Source: Chitinimonas sp. BJB300 | GTDB taxonomy: Bacteria; Pseudomonadota; Gammaproteobacteria; Burkholderiales; Chitinimonadaceae | Length of the DNA: 64,000 bases | Reading direction: 5' to 3' | NCBI RefSeq assembly: GCF_002735695.1 | Contig: NZ_PDZH01000005.1 | Location: 1-64,000 of the forward strand | In this document: positions 36,617 to 45,196 of the stretch, piece by piece | How the letters are laid out: each line of letters starts with the position of its first letter | How positions within the stretch are numbered: position 1 is the stretch's first letter | Program-made: the position numbers and the translations under genes | Notes under the pieces: model-generated | Database searches by the model: none | The model's input: the letters and a program-made list of their open reading frames with translations, nothing else | Told to the model about the DNA's origin: nothing

Positions 36617-37463
36617 GCTGCTTTCCTGCGCGTTCTGCCAGTGCGGCTGCCGAGATACAGATCAGGGCAGCGACAGCTTGTTGGGCGGTAATGGTCTCTG
36701 CGGTGAGTGCCACGGCAACGCCCAACGCCAAAATCGGCTCGAAATACTGCGAAGTAACGGCAAACACCGGGGTTTTACGCAGTGCGAAAGAATAGGTGTA
36801 ATAGCCAATAGGGACGATAAGCCCAACCAGCGCGGCCCCTCCCAGACTCGGCAAGCTGATGCCTGCTGTGCTGAAGCCGGCCAGTGCCCATACAGGAAAG
36901 GCAGCCATTAGCCCGAACAGGCTGCTCAAGCCAGCAATTTCTATGTCGCTGAAGGTAGTCTGAAAGCGGATGATGAATGCGCTATACAGTGCCCAGCTGA
37001 CCATCCCACCCAACATTGCCAACATCGCCATCCAGCTTAGATTACTGCCGCCCCCGGTTTTGTGGCCGGACTGGGCGAACCAGATGCATGACAACAGCGT
37101 GATACCCACACATAGCCAGCCCCAGACGTTCAAACGGATACGAAGGGTCACCAGGCAGAGAATGGGGGTGAGCGAGAACACCACGATATAAAGCGTGGCG
37201 GGCATTGCCTGTAGCGCCAGTGTCTGTAGGAAATAGATCACTCCATTCAGCAGCAGAAACGCCAGCCATTCAATCGGCCGCAAGGCAGCGAGTTTGCGCA
37301 CGATGCTGCTCATAATCGACGCCAACAATAGGGTCGATAAGGTAAAGCGAACGACCAGGAACAACGCGATATTGGAATCGAAGGCACTGTGCTTAATGAG
37401 TATGGGCAAGATGGCCCATACCGCTACGGCAACAATGGCAAGGCACTGAGAAAGGCCAAACAT
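36603..37463 (-). CDS. EamA/DMT-superfamily exporter of the quorum-sensing operon
   Basis: A 286-residue inner-membrane protein with ten helices in two EamA repeats (about 1-130 and 145-280). SLTPILCLVTLRI and GYYTYSFALRKTPVFAVTSQYFEPILALGVAVALTAETIT are typical. Being fixed between a HExxH gene (4 bp gap) and the PTPS-like gene (overlap), it is probably the export or uptake route for the product of this pathway. Directly comparable to amino-acid and metabolite exporters, but the substrate is unknown. Confidence 0.88.
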   Translation of the reverse strand: MFGLSQCLAIVAVAVWAILPILIKHSAFDSNIALFLVVRFTLSTLLLASIMSSIVRKLAALRPIEWLAFLLLNGVIYFLQTLALQAMPATLYIVVFSLTPILCLVTLRIRLNVWGWLCVGITLLSCIWFAQSGHKTGGGSNLSWMAMLAMLGGMVSWALYSAFIIRFQTTFSDIEIAGLSSLFGLMAAFPVWALAGFSTAGISLPSLGGAALVGLIVPIGYYTYSFALRKTPVFAVTSQYFEPILALGVAVALTAETITAQQAVAALICISAAALAERAGKQHAAG

Positions 37464-37467
37464 AGCG

Positions 37468-38550
37468 CTATACCTTGATGGGTTGGTTTATACGGACACG
37501 AGTAGGCACATCGGCGCAACGGCGCAGCGCTTGTGCCATTGAGTCCGGGTAGATGAATTGGCCTGCCTCATCTTTTGGCACACGCTCGTCGATCCAGCGC
37601 TGTAGTGCATCGATTTGATCCGGTTCATTGAGCAATTGGGCGCCAATGGCTTGTAGTTCGTCGAATACGACATCGAATATGCTGGCGATCCGGTCCCGGG
37701 CAATACGCCACAGGCCGGAGGTTGAATCGTGGCTCAGGCAACCAACGCGTTCGGCGATTTGCCACAGATAAGCGCCGATCCAGGCATCGTTATCGGTGTT
37801 GAGTGCGCCATGTACGCTGTCCTGCTCGTAATGCATACGGCCAAACCAGAACAGCCGTTGGTACAGCACGAAACTGGCCAGTTCCGGGAATTCAGGTAGG
37901 AACTTCACTAAGTATGTATCAGTGCTCAACTCACCCATGATATCTACCTGCATCTTGGACAAGTGGATGTTTTCATCCTTGCAGGGCGAGACTTTCCATG
38001 GCCCGACGCGATGACCGATTTCGTGGAAGACTGATGCTAGATAAATGAGTTCGCGCCGTTGTGTACAGAAAGACTCGAAATAGTCGAACTGGGTCTGAGC
38101 GTCGAACATGCGTTGTACGCACGGTGTTATTACCTGATCAAACACCGCATCCCAGATGTCGATCAGCTCAAGGCCAAAATAGTCATTGTGCTGGCCAGTC
38201 GAAAGGCCCAGCACTTCGGGGAAGAACATGAAGATATTGCGGCCTTCAACAATCTGGCCTTTTGCGCTGAGGACATGCACCGGGAAGTGGGCAGGCCAGC
38301 TCTGGTCAACCATCCGTGGGTCGAAGTCCTGGTAGCGCGAGATGAAACTGGCAAAGCCACCGAGTTGTTCAGTCCAGTTTGCCACCCGGTCACGCAATGG
38401 TTGGTCGACGAAAAGCTCGCATTGCGTCTGCTGTAGTGTGCCCTTGGTGAACTGGAGCGGGTAATCGATAAGAATGCGACGGTCGCCTCGGTCAAGGCGG
38501 ATGCGCAACGAGCGGAGGTAATCCAATGCTAATGCATTAGTTGTTTCCAT
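37468..38550 (-). CDS. HExxH-motif protein of unknown family (quorum-sensing operon)
   Basis: A 360-residue soluble protein I do not recognise. A zinc-binding motif HEIGH is at residues 176-180, followed 27 residues later by GELSTDTY (Glu207, Asp211), a spacing and shape like the Glu-x3-Asp of gluzincin metallopeptidases. Many Trp and aromatic residues follow. It may be a peptidase, or an oxygenase-like metalloenzyme. The start is taken at ATG 38550; an in-frame TTG lies at 38568. It follows luxI by about 114 bp on the same strand and leads the packed operon. Confidence 0.8.
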   Translation of the reverse strand: METTNALALDYLRSLRIRLDRGDRRILIDYPLQFTKGTLQQTQCELFVDQPLRDRVANWTEQLGGFASFISRYQDFDPRMVDQSWPAHFPVHVLSAKGQIVEGRNIFMFFPEVLGLSTGQHNDYFGLELIDIWDAVFDQVITPCVQRMFDAQTQFDYFESFCTQRRELIYLASVFHEIGHRVGPWKVSPCKDENIHLSKMQVDIMGELSTDTYLVKFLPEFPELASFVLYQRLFWFGRMHYEQDSVHGALNTDNDAWIGAYLWQIAERVGCLSHDSTSGLWRIARDRIASIFDVVFDELQAIGAQLLNEPDQIDALQRWIDERVPKDEAGQFIYPDSMAQALRRCADVPTRVRINQPIKV

Positions 38551-38664
38551 GATGGTATCTTGGCCCAATGTCTTGAGTTAAAAGGTATGTATACAAAAAG
38601 CGGAAAGCTACTTTGGGCTGTGGTGCCGAGTGCCCGAAGTCAATACAAGTGCATGCCCGTTACG

Positions 38665-39303
38665 TCATTCGGCGAATCTGGCCGGGAGGCCCGATATGGG
38701 TGTTTGCTCACGGGTTTTATTGGTTTTGATACCCAGTGCAGATTGGGTTTGATCATCGATTTCGATCCAGAACGCCAACACTGGCTTTCCATCAATTAAT
38801 CGGGGCACCGAAATCCGATGGACGTTGACCCCCATTCTTCGTAACAGCCGTTCGTTGCCGACGGCAGAAAAAGCAATCAGGCGGACTGCGCCTTGCCTGG
38901 CGGCGGTATCCACGATGTTCGCCATCAATGCGCAGGTGTTTTGCCAAGCCTCGGTACTGCTTAAACGCGCCCCGTTTGGCGCACTGATCGCAAAACGCGA
39001 CAGCTCCCAAATATCCCTTACATGCGGGAGGGGCATCTCGCCCACCAATTCGGGGAATACTTCGCTCAAGAGGTAAGGGTGTGTAGTGGGGAGGAGGCGG
39101 CCGCAACCGCAGATTTCACCCGATGCATCGCGTGCAATCACATAAACGGTGTCGTCACGATCAAAGACATCCCGCTCTTGTGTGTTCTCGGTGGGTAAAG
39201 GCCACCCTAGTTCTTGAACAAACACACGATGGCGAAATTTTGCCAGCGATACCTCTACTTCTACCCGAAGTTCCTCCCGGGTACCCGAAACCATCTGAAG
39301 CAT
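38665..39303 (-). CDS. Acyl-homoserine-lactone synthase (LuxI family)
   Basis: A 212-residue autoinducer synthase making an acyl-homoserine lactone from S-adenosylmethionine and acyl-ACP. The invariant residues are visible: FRHRVFVQELGW (Arg, Phe, Trp), FDRDDTVYVIARD (Asp pair), GCGRLLPTTHPYLL (Arg) and WELSRFAI (Glu, Arg). The acyl chain cannot be predicted safely. It is separated from luxR by an RsaM-like gene, as in Burkholderia tof/cep-type systems. A perfect CviR-type lux box and a -10 box lie upstream. Confidence 0.95.
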   Translation of the reverse strand: MLQMVSGTREELRVEVEVSLAKFRHRVFVQELGWPLPTENTQERDVFDRDDTVYVIARDASGEICGCGRLLPTTHPYLLSEVFPELVGEMPLPHVRDIWELSRFAISAPNGARLSSTEAWQNTCALMANIVDTAARQGAVRLIAFSAVGNERLLRRMGVNVHRISVPRLIDGKPVLAFWIEIDDQTQSALGIKTNKTREQTPISGLPARFAE

Positions 39304-39336
39304 GTTGCTTTCATTCTTGGACTTACGAAGACATTG

Positions 39337-39382
39337 ATTAGACGTGACTGGCCTGGCGCACAGTAGCTGCCCCTTCGGGCAG
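39337..39382 (-). promoter_or_regulatory. Predicted luxI promoter with lux box
   Basis: The palindrome CTGCCCCTTCGGGCAG (39367-39382) fits CTGNCCNNNNGGNCAG, the pattern published for Chromobacterium CviR. On the minus strand a TCTAAT -10 box lies at 39342-39337. The box centre is 35 bases upstream of the -10 centre, which puts it near -44 from the likely start. That is the usual place for activation by LuxR proteins. There is no good -35, as expected for an activator-dependent promoter. Confidence 0.75.
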
Positions 39383-39690
39383 GTTTGAAGTTTTTCCCTA
39401 CTATGCCGTCGTTATTTGCGGTAGGCGCCGCAAATAGGGGCGAAAGCCCGGCTGCGCCGTCACCAAGAGGGACAGGATGCCCCTGTCAACATGCCTATTT
39501 TTCCCTGAATTGCCCCAACTTTATGTTCCCGGGGACCGGCTTATGGCGCGGAACACGATCTGGAAATCGGGGTGTAGGGGAGCAAAGTGGATGTTTTGTG
39601 CAACAAAACATCCCAATAAGCAAAGTGAAATAACAGAATTTGAGTAAATTATTGCATTGGTTTTGTGTGGTGCAGCACCCGTGGGACAAG
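39383..39690. other. Non-coding region with serial hairpins between luxI and the RsaM-like gene
   Basis: No gene. Three perfect hairpins stand in a row: TATTTGCGG / CCGCAAATA (39413-39436), GGGC-GAAA-GCCC (39438-39449) and GACAGG / CCTGTC (39471-39487). After 39490 it is AT-richer with no feature seen. The hairpins could be a structured leader of the luxI transcript if it starts further upstream, or a separate repeat. I could not match them to a riboswitch class. Confidence 0.5.
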
Positions 39691-40137
39691 TTAGTGACGA
39701 GCGATAAGGCCTTGCCACTCCAGGCCGGTAACCCATGCCAGCAGTAATTCGGCGGTCTTCTGGGAGCCCAAGTCATACCCTGTTTGGGTACGGAGCATCA
39801 CATTGCTGCTGACCCCACCGGGCGCTAGAATCGGCCGCTCTGTGGTGCTTGGTAGGAACCAGGCCCAGCCGATACTGATTTGAGGGGCGGTTGTTTCGCT
39901 CACCCACTCGCAGAATCCAGCGATGCTGGGTTTGATGCCCCAGTCTTTCAATTCATTCAGTAAGTCTGTGTCCTGCCAGACCATAAGCTGCTTTATCGGC
40001 GTGCTGCATAAGTCGGCAAAGGTGAGTCTTATCAAACCGTCAGGTGCTAACGCTAGCATTGGTATTCCATAGGGCTCGGCATTGTCGGGAGTTCGGCGCT
40101 TATCTGTGATGCAGCAGCACTCGCGTTCTTCTTTCAT
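39691..40137 (-). CDS. RsaM-like (DUF4902) quorum-sensing modulator
   Basis: A 148-residue protein located between luxI and luxR. Its size, position and features such as LIRLTFADLCSTPIKQLMVW, GFCEWV, ISIGWAWFL and NVMLRTQTGYDLG agree with the RsaM family, which represses or balances AHL signalling in Burkholderia and Pseudomonas fuscovaginae. The family has no DNA-binding motif and its mechanism is unsettled. The start at 40137 has a weak ribosome site; Met27 (40059) is an alternative. Assignment by position and general likeness. Confidence 0.72.
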   Translation of the reverse strand: MKEERECCCITDKRRTPDNAEPYGIPMLALAPDGLIRLTFADLCSTPIKQLMVWQDTDLLNELKDWGIKPSIAGFCEWVSETTAPQISIGWAWFLPSTTERPILAPGGVSSNVMLRTQTGYDLGSQKTAELLLAWVTGLEWQGLIARH

Positions 40138-40174
40138 TTTGCCGGCAGTTATCGGGACTACGTATTTATCCTAA

Positions 40175-40315
40175 GAACCTGTTTACGATCTGTCGCGAGC
40201 AGTCGTCAGCAGGGTGAAGCGCAGCGCAGAAACAGGAATGTACTTTTGTACATGAGGATTTTGAGCAGCACATGAGCCCTGATCATGACTGCACAGTAAG
40301 ATCGTAGACAGGTTC
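40175..40315 (+). repeat. Family-A MITE-like element (A6, reference copy)
   Basis: A 141-bp copy with the best ends: GAACCTGTTTACGATCT and AGATCGTAGACAGGTTC, a 17-bp terminal inverted repeat with one mismatch. TAA flanks both sides, a perfect target duplication. An internal GTACTTTTGTAC palindrome is present. It lies between the RsaM-like gene and luxR, only 38 bp from the former's start codon. Confidence 0.93.
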
Positions 40316-40340
40316 TAAGCACATGCGCAACCGCCTCACA

Positions 40341-40356
40341 CTGCCCATACGGGCAT
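40341..40356 (+). promoter_or_regulatory. Lux box upstream of luxR
   Basis: CTGCCCATACGGGCAT matches the CviR pattern CTGNCCNNNNGGNCAG at 15 of 16 positions. It is centred about 33 bases before the luxR ATG, so it probably overlaps the promoter core. That position would suit autorepression better than activation. Confidence 0.65.
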
Positions 40357-40381
40357 GCTGGCGGTATTGGAGTAACAGGTG

Positions 40382-41095
40382 ATGGATGATTGGCGCGAAG
40401 TCTATATCGATCAATTTGCGTCCGCAAAGTCCGAAACAGAAGTGTTCAACCAAATGCAACGTATTGCACGGGAACTTGGGTTTGAACACTGTGCTTATGG
40501 CATGCGATTGCCACTACCTGTAAGCAACCAGCGTTTTTTCATGATGTCTGATTACCCTGAACATTGGGTTCAGCGCTACGTGGAAAACAACTACTTCGAT
40601 ATCGACCCGACCGTTTTGCACGGGCTGACGGAAACCACTCCATTGCTATGGTCTGCCGACCAGCCAGCCTCTCAGGCTGAATTTTGGGAAGAGGCCCGGC
40701 TGCATAAGCTGCGCCATGGTTGGTGCATGCCTGCCCAAGGTAAATATGGCCTGATTGGTTTGTTGTCGCTGGTGCGTTCTGCCGATGCCATCACACCGGT
40801 CGAGCGAGATGAGAAGGAACTGCGTATGACCTGGCTGACGCGGCTGGTGCATGGCGCAATGAGCCAACAACTAGCGCCGCAATTGATGCCGGAATGCGAG
40901 GCGGAACTGACCACGCGGGAGCGTGAAGTGCTCAAGTGGACATCAACCGGCAAGACCTACACTGAGATCGGCCTCATCCTTGCCATTGATGGGCGCACCG
41001 TCAAATTTCATTTGGTGAACGCCATGCGTAAGCTCAATTCAGCCAACAAAACCGAGGCTGCCATTAAGGCGTCCATGCTGGGCATGCTGTTTTAG
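40382..41095 (+). CDS. LuxR-family quorum-sensing transcription factor
   Basis: A 237-residue receptor. The N-terminal autoinducer-binding domain (about 15-160) keeps WVQRYVENNYFDIDPTV with the Tyr and Asp-x-Asp-Pro ligand-contact residues, and the Trp in PLLWSAD. The C-terminal helix-turn-helix is LTTREREVLKWTSTGKTYTEI...DGRTVKFHLVNAMRKL. The ATG at 40382 is preceded by an in-frame GTG; GGAG is at 40370. Convergent evidence (luxI, RsaM-like gene and two lux boxes) makes it the cognate receptor. The TAG stop is formed by target bases TA plus the first G of repeat B4. Confidence 0.94.
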   Translation: MDDWREVYIDQFASAKSETEVFNQMQRIARELGFEHCAYGMRLPLPVSNQRFFMMSDYPEHWVQRYVENNYFDIDPTVLHGLTETTPLLWSADQPASQAEFWEEARLHKLRHGWCMPAQGKYGLIGLLSLVRSADAITPVERDEKELRMTWLTRLVHGAMSQQLAPQLMPECEAELTTREREVLKWTSTGKTYTEIGLILAIDGRTVKFHLVNAMRKLNSANKTEAAIKASMLGMLF

Positions 41096-41236
41096 AACCT
41101 GTCTAATTAGTCTGCTGTGCATCGGCAATATGGCGTTGAAAACACCCTCGGAATGCTCATTTACCATTCGTAAACGCCGCTTCCTCGGCTGTTTCCGCCT
41201 TATCTTGACTTAGCTCGCGAGACTTTAGACTGGTTC
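41095..41236 (+). repeat. Family-B MITE-like element (B4)
   Basis: A 142-bp copy with ends GAACCTGTCTAATTAGTCT and AGACTTTAGACTGGTTC. The left flank is TTA (41092-41094) and the right TAA. Its first base completes the TAG stop codon of luxR. Close to B3 inside. Confidence 0.92.
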
Positions 41237-41297
41237 TAACTGTTTAGTCCTGGCAATTGCTGGTTCGGATTAACCTTGAACCTTTCAGGCTCGGTTG

Positions 41298-42812
41298 TCA
41301 GCGTTTGCGCGCGCCCATGATGGACCCCAGCACCCCGCGCAGAATCTGCCTGCCCACTTCATTGGCCATGGTGCGGGCCATGCTCTTGGCGGCGGTTTGT
41401 ACTACGCCATCATGCTGGCCGCCACGCGGGCCGGTGCTGCCGAACAGGATTTGCCCCAATGCGCCGCCAAAGAAGCCGCCCTCTTCGTTTCCCGGTTGGG
41501 CGGTTTGCGGCGTGGTGGTATCGCTCGATGTCGCCGTCACGGTATTGCCACGCAATTTCTCGTAGGCCGACTCGCGGTCTTCCGCTTTTTCGTAATGGCC
41601 GTATACCAACGACTGTTGAATTAACGCGGCACGTTCGGCGGGTGTCAGCGGGCCAAGCCGGCAGGCAGGTGGGGTGATAAAAGCACGTTCGACAACCGTA
41701 GGGCTGCCCTTGGCGTCGAGGAAGGAAATCAACGCTTCGCCTACGCCCAGTTCCATGATGGCAGTTTCGGCATTGAAGGCCGGGTTGGCGCGCAGGGTTT
41801 CGGCCGCTACCTTGACGGCTTTCTGGTCACGCGGGGTGAAGGCACGCAGGGCATGCTGCACCCGGTTGCCCAGCTGGCCGAGGATGGCTTCGGGAATATC
41901 GAGCGGGTTCTGAGTGACAAAATAGACGCCGACGCCTTTGGAGCGAATCAACCGTACTACTTGTTCAACTTTCTCCACCAAGGCATCTGGCGCATCGTTG
42001 AACAACAGGTGGGCTTCGTCGAAGAAGAACACCAGCTTGGGTTTATCCAGGTCACCCGCTTCGGGAAGTTGCTCGAACAACTCAGACAGCAGCCAAAGCA
42101 GGAAGGTGGCATAGAGCTTGGGATTGTTGTAGAGCTTGTCTGCCGCCAGCACATTGACGACACCGTGGCTATTGGCATCGGTTTGCATCAGGTCGGCGAT
42201 ATCGAGCATAGGCTCGCCAAAAAACTGGTCGCTTCCCTGGCTTTCCAAACCCAGCAATCCACGCTGGATAGCGCCAATGCTGGCGGTGGAGATATTGCCG
42301 TATTCGGTGGTGAACTGCTTGGCATTGTCTCCCACATGCTGCACCATGGCGCGCAGGTCTTTGAGATCGAGCAGGAGCAGGTTGTTGTCGTCAGCAATCT
42401 TGAACACCAGTTGCAATACTCCGGCCTGCACATCGTTTAAGTTGAGCAAACGGCCCAACAGCAGTGGCCCCATGTCCGAAATGGTGGCGCGAACCGGGTG
42501 CCCTGCCTGGCCATAGACATCCCAAAAGGCCGCGGGGCTGGCGGCGTAATCCAGTGTCAGGCCCAATTCAGCTAGGCGGGCGTTCAGCTTGGGTGAATCG
42601 GCGCCGGCCGCGCCAATCCCCGATAGGTCCCCCTTTACATCGGCCAAGAATACCGGCACGCCGATTTGCGAGAAAGCCTCTGCCATCCGTTGCAGAGTAA
42701 CGGTCTTGCCGGTGCCCGTCGCGCCGGTAATCAAGCCATGGCGGTTGGCCAGGGCAGGTAACAGGGTCAGGGTCTTATCGCCGGTTTTGGCAATCAGCAA
42801 GGGTTCGGTCAT
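41298..42812 (-). CDS. HerA-like (DUF853) ATPase
   Basis: A 504-residue FtsK/HerA-superfamily ATPase. Walker [15 protein letters not shown] is near the N-terminus (about 26-39), Walker B is [13 protein letters not shown], and an Arg-finger/sensor region lies in [27 protein letters not shown]. The C-terminus has a low-complexity Gly-rich segment. Relatives act in DNA processing and some are part of defence systems, but no nuclease partner is encoded next to it. The start at 42812 has AGGA upstream; the frame extends to 42914. Confidence 0.9.
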   Translation of the reverse strand: MTEPLLIAKTGDKTLTLLPALANRHGLITGATGTGKTVTLQRMAEAFSQIGVPVFLADVKGDLSGIGAAGADSPKLNARLAELGLTLDYAASPAAFWDVYGQAGHPVRATISDMGPLLLGRLLNLNDVQAGVLQLVFKIADDNNLLLLDLKDLRAMVQHVGDNAKQFTTEYGNISTASIGAIQRGLLGLESQGSDQFFGEPMLDIADLMQTDANSHGVVNVLAADKLYNNPKLYATFLLWLLSELFEQLPEAGDLDKPKLVFFFDEAHLLFNDAPDALVEKVEQVVRLIRSKGVGVYFVTQNPLDIPEAILGQLGNRVQHALRAFTPRDQKAVKVAAETLRANPAFNAETAIMELGVGEALISFLDAKGSPTVVERAFITPPACRLGPLTPAERAALIQQSLVYGHYEKAEDRESAYEKLRGNTVTATSSDTTTPQTAQPGNEEGGFFGGALGQILFGSTGPRGGQHDGVVQTAAKSMARTMANEVGRQILRGVLGSIMGARKR

Positions 42813-42853
42813 GGCGGATATCCTGTGGGCATTAAGGCTGTATTGAATTGAGT

Positions 42854-44116
42854 CTAGCTGTTCCCTCGCGCCAAGCAGTTTTGGTAGCGTCCATACACCC
42901 GTTTGGCAAACCATTCGGTTGTCAGCTTGCGGGTAATCTTGGGGCTACTGAGGCGAATCTGCGGGAAGATGGCCCGGGGCAGCGGCTTGCCTGTAGGCGC
43001 TTCCGCCTGGTCGAACACCCGTTTATAGAGCGGCGTCTGTTCAAAGGCATTTTCCTTTTCCAGCAACAGGTCGCGTTCAATCTCGGCGGGGCTGACCTTC
43101 AACCGTATCGCCAATGCGCGTAACGCCAACAAGGTGCTGCTGGGGGTTTTGCTGGGCTTGCCTGCCTCGTAGCGCAATAAGTCGCCATCCCTATCCAGCT
43201 TGGTCTTACCCAGCTTGGCTACGGCCGCCTGGAATGCGGCATTGCGGCTGGAGAATCGCCCGGCGTTGTAATCGGCAAAACGGTAAGCCATGTCGGTATA
43301 GGGCGCACGATAGTGCAGCAGATTGGCTACGCCGAAGTAAGTGCCGCCACGACGGGTAAAGACTTCATGGCGCAGGCTGCCCTTGTAGGTATAGGGGTAG
43401 GGCCAGACCTTTGTGTGCCCTAAGGCGAAGTCCACGCTGACCTGCATTGGCCCGCCGGTACGAATGGGGTTCTGCATATTCAGTGGCAGCCCAAGCCGGT
43501 CTGCCTCGGCAGCCATGTCTTCAAACAGCAGGTTCATCTGGGTTTCGGTACGCAGTTTGTCGATGCGCTCACGGTAACTACGACCATTGCTTGATGCTCT
43601 GCCCAATGCCGCTTTGACGATGGGCAACGGTACACCGTACTTGTCAGCCCGGTTGCCGATTTGTTCCCACACCATGCGATTCAACCCTGGTACGACGGGG
43701 TCGGCCTGCCAGCTTGACTCCTGCTCGATCGTGGCGATGGCGGCGCAGAAATATTCCTTGGTGTAGGGGATTTTCAGCCCCTCGAAGGCACCGAAAATAT
43801 CCTGTGCCCAGCCCGGCCGGTCGTTGACCTTGGCGGGTAACAATTGATTCAGCAGGGCCCGGCCTGCCTGGGCATCACGATAGCCTGTCGCAACCGGTGA
43901 AGTGGATTTGGGTGATTCGGCTGCCGGGGTGGGTACCATTGTTGTATCGACAGGTATCGGTGGCTCATTCACCGCTTCTGCCGGCGTTTCGGCAGGAGGT
44001 ATTGGGCTGGGCGTGCCGATTTCGATGGGGGCGTTATTTGGGCTGGAAGTGGTGCTGGCGCAGCCAACCAATAGGCTGCCAAACACAAGAAGCAAGGGTA
44101 GAGAACGTAGGGGCAC
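42854..44116 (-). CDS. DUF1615 family lipoprotein
   Basis: A 420-residue lipoprotein with lipobox LVGC (Cys at about 19), a Pro/Ser/Thr-rich linker (about 25-75) and a DUF1615 domain. The domain includes [55 protein letters not shown] and a central [17 protein letters not shown]. The EQESSW...and YNAG elements are like those of lytic transglycosylases, so an envelope peptidoglycan enzyme is plausible but unproven. It is divergent from srkA. Confidence 0.85.
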   Translation of the reverse strand: MPLRSLPLLLVFGSLLVGCASTTSSPNNAPIEIGTPSPIPPAETPAEAVNEPPIPVDTTMVPTPAAESPKSTSPVATGYRDAQAGRALLNQLLPAKVNDRPGWAQDIFGAFEGLKIPYTKEYFCAAIATIEQESSWQADPVVPGLNRMVWEQIGNRADKYGVPLPIVKAALGRASSNGRSYRERIDKLRTETQMNLLFEDMAAEADRLGLPLNMQNPIRTGGPMQVSVDFALGHTKVWPYPYTYKGSLRHEVFTRRGGTYFGVANLLHYRAPYTDMAYRFADYNAGRFSSRNAAFQAAVAKLGKTKLDRDGDLLRYEAGKPSKTPSSTLLALRALAIRLKVSPAEIERDLLLEKENAFEQTPLYKRVFDQAEAPTGKPLPRAIFPQIRLSSPKITRKLTTEWFAKRVYGRYQNCLARGNS

Positions 44117-44212
44117 GATGGGGCTGCTTAGAAGGACCAGGTTGCGATAGTAGCCCTAGGGCTGATTGACGAAAAGCCGCGCCGTGGTGGGCAGGCTCCG
44201 TACAATAGCGGC

Positions 44213-45196
44213 ATGACTACCCATCCGCCTTATGAATTATTGACGCCAGACTGCCTGCTTGATGCCATCGACAGCCTGGGCATACGCACCAGTGGCAGCT
44301 TGTTGGCGCTCAATAGCTATGAAAACCGTGTTTACCAGGTGGGCATTGATGATGAATTGCCCATTATTGCCAAGTTCTATCGTCCAGCGCGCTGGAGCGA
44401 CCTGCAAATTCTGGAGGAGCACACCTTTGTAGCAGAACTTGCCGCGCTGGAGATCCCGGTAGTGGGTGCGTTGACCATTGATGAGCAGACCCTGCATCAC
44501 CGCGCGGGTTTCGCATTTTCGGTCTTTCCCCGCCGCGGTGGCCGTACACCGGAATTGGACGACCCTGCCGTATTGGAATGGCTAGGCCGCTTTCTGGGGC
44601 GGATACATGCGGTTGGGCGTGCTCGGCCCTATGTGCATCGCCCGACGCTGGATATCGCTACCTTCGGCGAAGAGCCTATAGCCTGGCTGCTGGACAGCGA
44701 CTTTATTCCGTCCAATTTACGGGATAGCTACCGGCAGGTAGCCGAGCAGGCGCTGGCTGGCGTACGTGCGTGTTTCGTCCGCGCGGGCCAAGTTGAGCAG
44801 ATCCGTCTGCATGGCGACTGCCACGCCAGCAACGTGCTGTGGACAGACGCCGGCCCGCATTTTGTCGACTTCGACGATAGTCGCATGGGGCCAGCGATGC
44901 AAGACTTGTGGATGCTGCTTTCGGGTGATCGTAGCGACCAGATACGCCAGATGGCGGATATCCTGGCCGGCTATGAGGATTTTTGCGAGTTCAACCATCG
45001 CGAACTTCATCTCATCGAAGCGCTGCGCACCTTGCGACTGATCCACTACAGTGCTTGGTTGGCCCGGCGGTGGGGCGATCCTGCTTTTCCACAGGCTTTT
45101 TCCTGGTTTGGCACCCCACACTACTGGGAACAGAAGATTCTGGAGTTACGCGAGCAAATCGCCCAGATGGAAGAACCACCCTTGTGGCTTGTTTGA
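44213..45196 (+). CDS. srkA: Stress response kinase A (YihE/SrkA)
   Basis: A 327-residue aminoglycoside-phosphotransferase-fold Ser/Thr kinase. Sequence landmarks: LNSYENRVYQVG, the ATP Lys in IIAKFYRP, the catalytic loop IRLHGDCHASNVLW and the metal-binding VDFDDSRMGPAMQDLW. In E. coli it protects cells during stress by acting on the MazF death pathway and long-chain phosphorylation targets are debated. Its last 37 bases are repeated, diverged, at 46441-46478, marking the edge of an acquired segment. Confidence 0.92.
   Translation: MTTHPPYELLTPDCLLDAIDSLGIRTSGSLLALNSYENRVYQVGIDDELPIIAKFYRPARWSDLQILEEHTFVAELAALEIPVVGALTIDEQTLHHRAGFAFSVFPRRGGRTPELDDPAVLEWLGRFLGRIHAVGRARPYVHRPTLDIATFGEEPIAWLLDSDFIPSNLRDSYRQVAEQALAGVRACFVRAGQVEQIRLHGDCHASNVLWTDAGPHFVDFDDSRMGPAMQDLWMLLSGDRSDQIRQMADILAGYEDFCEFNHRELHLIEALRTLRLIHYSAWLARRWGDPAFPQAFSWFGTPHYWEQKILELREQIAQMEEPPLWLV
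45152..45188 (+). repeat. srkA 3'-end segment, left copy of flanking repeat
   Basis: The bases encoding EQIAQMEEPPLW near the SrkA C-terminus recur at 46441-46478 in the same orientation, with one extra base and several third-position changes. The two copies bracket the AT-rich region 45197-46440. Confidence 0.75.

Noticed and set aside
39383-39490. Cyclic di-GMP (GEMM) riboswitch upstream of luxI
   Set aside because: The GCAAA and GAAA-tetraloop elements recalled GEMM, but the conserved core and receptor segments are not found.
34161-41095. Queuosine or 7-deazapurine synthesis cluster
   Set aside because: Only a QueD-like fold is present, without QueC, QueE or GTP cyclohydrolase genes, and its catalytic residues are missing.
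41853-42440. 195-codon frame antisense to the HerA-like ATPase
   Set aside because: Lies wholly inside a gene with intact Walker motifs on the other strand; no independent support.
41298-42812. HerA-like ATPase as part of an anti-phage system
   Set aside because: No nuclease (NurA, Sir2 or similar) gene is adjacent and the DUF853 type is a common chromosomal gene.
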